Assembly: GCF_000956545.1 (NCBI RefSeq)
Contig: NZ_JYIT01000062.1
Span: forward strand, 1 to 57,500
Source: Microbacterium azadirachtae
Lineage (GTDB): Bacteria > Actinomycetota > Actinomycetes > Actinomycetales > Microbacteriaceae
Direction: 5' to 3'
Length of the DNA stretch: 57,500 bases
How positions within the stretch are numbered: the stretch's first letter is position 1; each line of letters begins with the position of its first letter. Below are positions 56,544-57,500 of the stretch, piece by piece. The position numbers and the translations under genes are program-made. Under the pieces are notes generated by a model. That model made no database searches, was not told where the DNA came from, and worked only from the letters and a program-made list of their open reading frames with translations.

Positions 56544-57500
56544 GCCGTCCGCCGTCTCCGCCGCCGCAGCTGGAGGGCTTCGACTACGTCGAACCGCTCG
56601 GCACCGGCGGCTTCGCCGACGTCTTCCTGTACGAGCAGCAGCAGCCGCGGCGGCGCGTGGCGGTCAAGGTGCTGCTCGCCGACCGGCTGGCCTCCGGCGC
56701 CGCGCAGGAGTTCGCCGACGAGGCGAACGTGATGGCGATGCTGTCCACGCATCCGGCCATCGTCACGATCTACCAGACCGGCGTCGCGGCCGACGGCCGT
56801 CCGTACCTGGTCATGGAGTACTGCCCTCGGCCGAACCTGCAGCAGCGCGCCCGCAAGGAGCCGTTCAGCGTCGCAGAGGCGCTCCGGGTCGGCGTGCAGG
56901 TCGCGGGGGCCGTGGAGACGGCGCACCGCGCCGGAGTGCTGCACCGCGACATCAAGCCGGCGAACATCCTCGTCACCGCCTACAACCGGCCCGCGCTCAC
57001 AGACTTCGGCATCGCCTCGACCACGGGTGCCGTGAGCGAGGCGGCCGGGATGTCGATCCCGTGGTCGCCGCCGGAGTCGTTCGCGGATCCGCCGCAAGGC
57101 GGGGTGCGCTCCGACGTCTACGCGCTCGCCGCGACCCTCTACACGCTGCTCACCGGACGCAGCCCGTTCGAGAAGCCGGGGCAGCGCAACAGCGGGGCCG
57201 ACCTGATCTCGCGGATCGAGAGCGAGCCGCTGCCGCCGCTGGGACGCGCCGACGTGCCGGAGAGCCTCACGCGGGTGCTCGAGCGCGGCATGGCGAAGAA
57301 CCAGGACGACCGCTTCGGCAGCGCCGTCGCCTTCGCCCGCGCGCTGCAGAAGGTGCAGATCGAGCTGTCGCACTCGGTCACCCCGATCGACATCGTCGAC
57401 GACCACCAGCCCGAGCCCGATCACGACGATGACGACGACGGCCTCACCCGGGTGCGGGAGGTCGTCAGCATCATCGTCGTGATCGGGCTCGGGCTGGTGA
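56540..57500 (+). CDS. Ser/Thr protein kinase (3' end beyond the window)
   Basis: The first 320 residues of an eukaryote-type kinase; the gene continues past the window end. Starts GTG inside the FHA-gene stop. Seen: glycine loop LGTGGFADVFLYE, VAVKVLL with the ATP-binding Lys, catalytic loop VLHRDIKPANILV, DFGIAS, the activation-segment end SPPESFADPPQGG, and DVYALAATLYTLLTGRSPF. After residue about 275 comes an acidic linker (PEPDHDDDDDG) and the start of a TM segment (VVSIIVVIGLGLV). It should phosphorylate Thr residues read by the two FHA proteins. No extracellular domain is visible because of the cut. Confidence 0.93.
   Translation, partial: MSRPPSPPPQLEGFDYVEPLGTGGFADVFLYEQQQPRRRVAVKVLLADRLASGAAQEFADEANVMAMLSTHPAIVTIYQTGVAADGRPYLVMEYCPRPNLQQRARKEPFSVAEALRVGVQVAGAVETAHRAGVLHRDIKPANILVTAYNRPALTDFGIASTTGAVSEAAGMSIPWSPPESFADPPQGGVRSDVYALAATLYTLLTGRSPFEKPGQRNSGADLISRIESEPLPPLGRADVPESLTRVLERGMAKNQDDRFGSAVAFARALQKVQIELSHSVTPIDIVDDHQPEPDHDDDDDGLTRVREVVSIIVVIGLGLV

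Noticed and set aside
41899..57500. Type VII secretion or anti-phage defence island.
   Set aside because: No EccC/FtsK ATPase, WXG100 protein, nuclease or toxin domain is visible; the parts match the Fn3-MoxR-kinase cluster instead.

Overview
This is high-GC (about 70%) DNA with short intergenic gaps, many ATGA start/stop overlaps and many genes whose start codon lies 6-7 nt after a TAnnnT box. Gene content (rhodanese-fused MoeB, Rv2578c-type radical SAM protein, RDD/FHA/PP2C/kinase cluster, DtxR-type iron box) indicates an actinobacterium, most probably Microbacteriaceae and Microbacterium-like. The genus is an inference from gene style, not a search result. No rRNA, tRNA, IS element, phage module or CRISPR array was seen.

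Layout. (1) 0.1-8.1 kb: a YaeQ-family gene, then most of the molybdenum-cofactor pathway (mog, moaC, moaD on minus; moeB-rhodanese, moaE on plus; moaA on minus) and the molybdate importer modABC with a small HTH-TOBE molybdate-responsive protein. moeA is not in the window. (2) 8.1-18.9 kb: purine catabolism. guaD (guanine deaminase) and an AzgA-type purine permease read rightward behind a long leader. xdhABC (xanthine dehydrogenase and its maturation factor) reads leftward behind an IclR regulator and an IclR-like operator. Together they convert guanine to xanthine to urate, and xanthine dehydrogenase is the likely consumer of the molybdenum cofactor made next door. A cold-shock gene, a TPR gene, an acetyltransferase and a methyltransferase sit between. 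(3) 18.9-28 kb: housekeeping genes (aldose epimerase, DEAD-box helicase with a charged repeat tail, GNAT, secreted wall-hydrolase-like protein, radical SAM protein, VanY carboxypeptidase, acyl-CoA dehydrogenase, unknown 149-aa protein). (4) 28-34 kb: a PadR-controlled DrrAB-like ABC exporter with an elaborate operator, then an ECF importer whose two ATPases and T component are fused into one 875-aa protein behind an iron-box-like palindrome. (5) 34-41.7 kb: pirin, GNAT, RecQ, acyl-CoA oxidase, a DUF3592-like membrane protein, Tag glycosylase, membrane protein.

(6) 41.9-57.5 kb is the most striking part: one tightly coupled operon encoding a 2030-aa secreted or membrane-anchored Ig-like/Fn3 protein, a MoxR AAA+ ATPase, a DUF58 protein, a membrane transglutaminase-like protein lacking its catalytic Cys, an RDD-FHA membrane protein, a PP2C phosphatase, a second FHA protein and a Ser/Thr kinase cut by the window end. 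The composition matches the Bifidobacterium PFNA cluster (kinase, Fn3 protein, AAA ATPase, DUF58, transglutaminase, phosphatase), whose function is not settled. I infer a phospho-signalling system that assembles or controls a large surface protein. A repetitive element (CCCTGAGCCTGTCGAAGG) occurs in this operon as an intergenic hairpin and as five in-frame copies encoding VPEPVEG in the FHA gene.
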